64,000 bases of DNA from Hahella sp018986435 (GTDB lineage Bacteria > Pseudomonadota > Gammaproteobacteria > Pseudomonadales > Oleiphilaceae), in assembly GCF_050749805.1 (NCBI RefSeq), contig NZ_CP192738.1, positions 248,001 to 312,000 on the forward strand, in the 5' to 3' direction. How positions within the stretch are numbered: the first letter of the stretch is position 1; each line of letters begins with the position of its first letter. The position numbers and the translations under genes are program-made. The notes below the pieces were generated by a model. The model did not search any database, was not told the DNA's origin, and saw only the letters and a program-made list of their open reading frames with translations. Of this stretch, positions 63,414 through 64,000 are shown piece after piece.

Positions 63414-64000
63414 ATGAGTCTGCAATACCGAGATCTGCGAGACTTCATCCGTATATTGGAACAACGCGGCGAGCTGAAACGCATCACTGCGGAAGTCGAC
63501 CCCCATTTGGAAATGACCGAAATCTGCGACCGTACGCTGCGGCGTGAAGGTCCGGCTTTGTTGTTTGAAAATCCCCGCGGCTACTCAATTCCTGTTCTTG
63601 GAAACCTGTTTGGTACGGCTGAGCGCGTGGCGTTGGGCATGGGCGCGGAAAGCGTCGAGAGTTTGCGGGAAATTGGCAAACTATTGGCCTTTCTGAAAGA
63701 GCCGGAGCCGCCCAAGGGACTGCGTGATGCCTGGAGCAAGCTGCCAATATTCAAGCAAGTAATGAATATGGGGCCGAAAGAAGTCAGCTCCGCCCCTTGT
63801 CAGGAAGTGATTATTGAAGGCGATGACGTCGACCTCTATCAATATCCGATTCAAACCTGCTGGCCGGGAGACGCCGGCCCGCTGGTGACCTGGCCATTGG
63901 TGATTACGCGCGGTCCTAACAAGACGCGCCAGAACCTGGGGATCTATCGCCAGCAACTGATTGGCCGCAACAAACTGATCATGCGCTGGCTGTCGCACCG
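63414..64000 (+). CDS. ubiD: UbiD decarboxylase, N-terminal part (runs off the window)
   Basis: The frame from ATG 63414 stays open to the end of the window, giving 195 residues. The start SLQYRDLRDFIRILEQRGEL and the segments FENPRGYSIPVLGNLFGT and YQYPIQTCWPGDAGPLVTWP are typical of UbiD, the prenylated-FMN-dependent decarboxylase that acts on 3-octaprenyl-4-hydroxybenzoate in ubiquinone synthesis. The catalytic E-x-x-E region lies beyond the window. UbiD after rho matches the gene order of many gammaproteobacteria. Confidence 0.95.
   Translation, partial: MSLQYRDLRDFIRILEQRGELKRITAEVDPHLEMTEICDRTLRREGPALLFENPRGYSIPVLGNLFGTAERVALGMGAESVESLREIGKLLAFLKEPEPPKGLRDAWSKLPIFKQVMNMGPKEVSSAPCQEVIIEGDDVDLYQYPIQTCWPGDAGPLVTWPLVITRGPNKTRQNLGIYRQQLIGRNKLIMRWLSH

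Overview
The window looks like a chromosomal segment of a marine gammaproteobacterium, closest in style to Hahella and relatives (Oceanospirillales). This is an inference from recognisable protein families (Tsx, YheS, FklB, Ppx, TrxA, Rho, UbiD, TIGR02444, DUF4124), from a mid-range G+C content with strong GC-rich shadow frames, and from the gene mix. No rRNA, tRNA, CRISPR array, transposase or prophage module was seen. About 58 protein genes are supported, including partial genes at both ends.

Layout. 1-2035: the tail of an unidentified gene, a Tsx-type outer-membrane channel and a GNAT acetyltransferase. 2097-6251: a compact cassette of an MglA-type small GTPase, a soluble histidine kinase, and a receiver domain fused to a PilB/GspE-type secretion ATPase, preceded by a 16-bp palindrome. 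This is the best candidate for an undescribed system. 6374-11244: two orphan proteins, then an ABC-2 export operon with a lipoprotein HlyD adaptor. 11495-15583: a PAP2-like membrane protein, selD-selU (selenium use in tRNA) and a lipase-like hydrolase. 15585-16800: a YopT/C58-type cysteine protease with intact Cys/His/Asp, divergent from a small acidic protein. 16838-21043: a SEC-C protein, a TonB-like protein, YceI, a long inverted repeat and an A+T-rich pair of unknown genes. 21277-26436: a lipoprotein pullulanase and an orphan sugar-binding protein, suggesting alpha-glucan use.

26954-33820: an isochorismatase-like hydrolase with a divergent GlxA-type regulator, an Aer-like chemoreceptor with a structured leader, an HDOD-GAF protein, an RmlD-like SDR and a DMT transporter. 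33983-40842: six overlapping genes (RDD, SpoIIM-like, DUF4129, DUF4350, MoxR ATPase, DUF58), a conserved but functionally obscure membrane/AAA+ module, preceded by three 21-bp tandem repeats. 42839-46830: a glucosylglycerate module (phosphatase, GpgS, GH13_18 phosphorylase), probably for osmoprotection. 47408-49953: an HD-GYP protein and a GGDEF-EAL protein, both with a degenerate motif. 49983-54217: GAPDH, a large NHL-repeat protein and a solute-binding-like protein.

54447-64000: housekeeping genes. FKBP isomerase, DUF4124 and TIGR02444 proteins, YheS ABC-F ATPase, a branched-chain amino-acid binding protein, exopolyphosphatase, thioredoxin, Rho and the start of UbiD. All functions are predicted by reading translated sequence; no database search was run.
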